Source: Bryobacteraceae bacterium (lineage in GTDB: Bacteria > Acidobacteriota > Terriglobia > Bryobacterales > Bryobacteraceae). Taken from it: 6,066 nt of DNA. The position numbers and the translations under genes are program-made. This document shows positions 6,054 through 6,066 of this stretch, one piece after another; positions within the stretch are counted from its first letter, which is position 1; the number at the start of each line of letters is the position of its first letter. The DNA lies in contig JANXXV010000176.1 of NCBI GenBank assembly GCA_025350445.1, positions 1-6,066 of the forward strand, written 5' to 3'. The notes under the pieces were generated by a model. It was not told where the DNA came from, made no database searches, and was given only the letters and a program-made list of their open reading frames with translations.

Positions 6054-6066
6054 CAGCTCTCCACTG

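Overview
The window comes from a GC-rich bacterial chromosome. Its gene mix is a copper amine oxidase, a Tad/Flp pilus cassette and a GYF_2/zinc-ribbon/RDD membrane protein. This is the sort of mix found in soil Acidobacteriota (Solibacter/Bryobacter-like) and related large-genome phyla. That placement is inference from gene content; there is no rRNA or other marker here. No phage, insertion sequence, CRISPR, tRNA or rRNA gene was seen.

Layout. Bases 2-1141 (+) are the catalytic C-terminal part of a copper amine oxidase whose start lies left of the window. Converging on it is a small minus-strand gene with an ERRCCPF motif (1133-1452), which carries an apparent single-base frameshift near 1205. 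Divergent from that gene, with only 21 bp between the two starts, is a four-helix small membrane protein of the YnfA/SMR size class (1474-1809, +). It ends 4 bp from the end of a tight minus-strand operon: cpaB (4446-3715), tadB (3709-2741) and tadC (2725-1814). Bases 4447-5303 are an 857-bp gap without a convincing gene. It holds an 18-base near-identical repeat pair and a compact hairpin. A GYF_2/zinc-ribbon/RDD protein (5304-6053, +) closes the window.

How the genes work together. CpaB, TadB and TadC are the assembly and inner-membrane platform proteins of a Tad (type IVc) pilus. The TadA/CpaF ATPase and the CpaC secretin, which usually lie between or beside them, are absent, as is any recognisable Flp pilin. 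This machine must therefore rely on genes elsewhere or be incomplete. The amine oxidase, the CCPF protein, the four-helix protein and the RDD protein show no clear functional link to the pilus or to each other.

Nothing here amounts to a clear undescribed system. The points most worth a second look are the frameshifted CCPF gene, the pared-down cpaB-tadB-tadC cassette, the loss of a usual cysteine partner in the amine oxidase, and the uncharacterised four-helix membrane protein.
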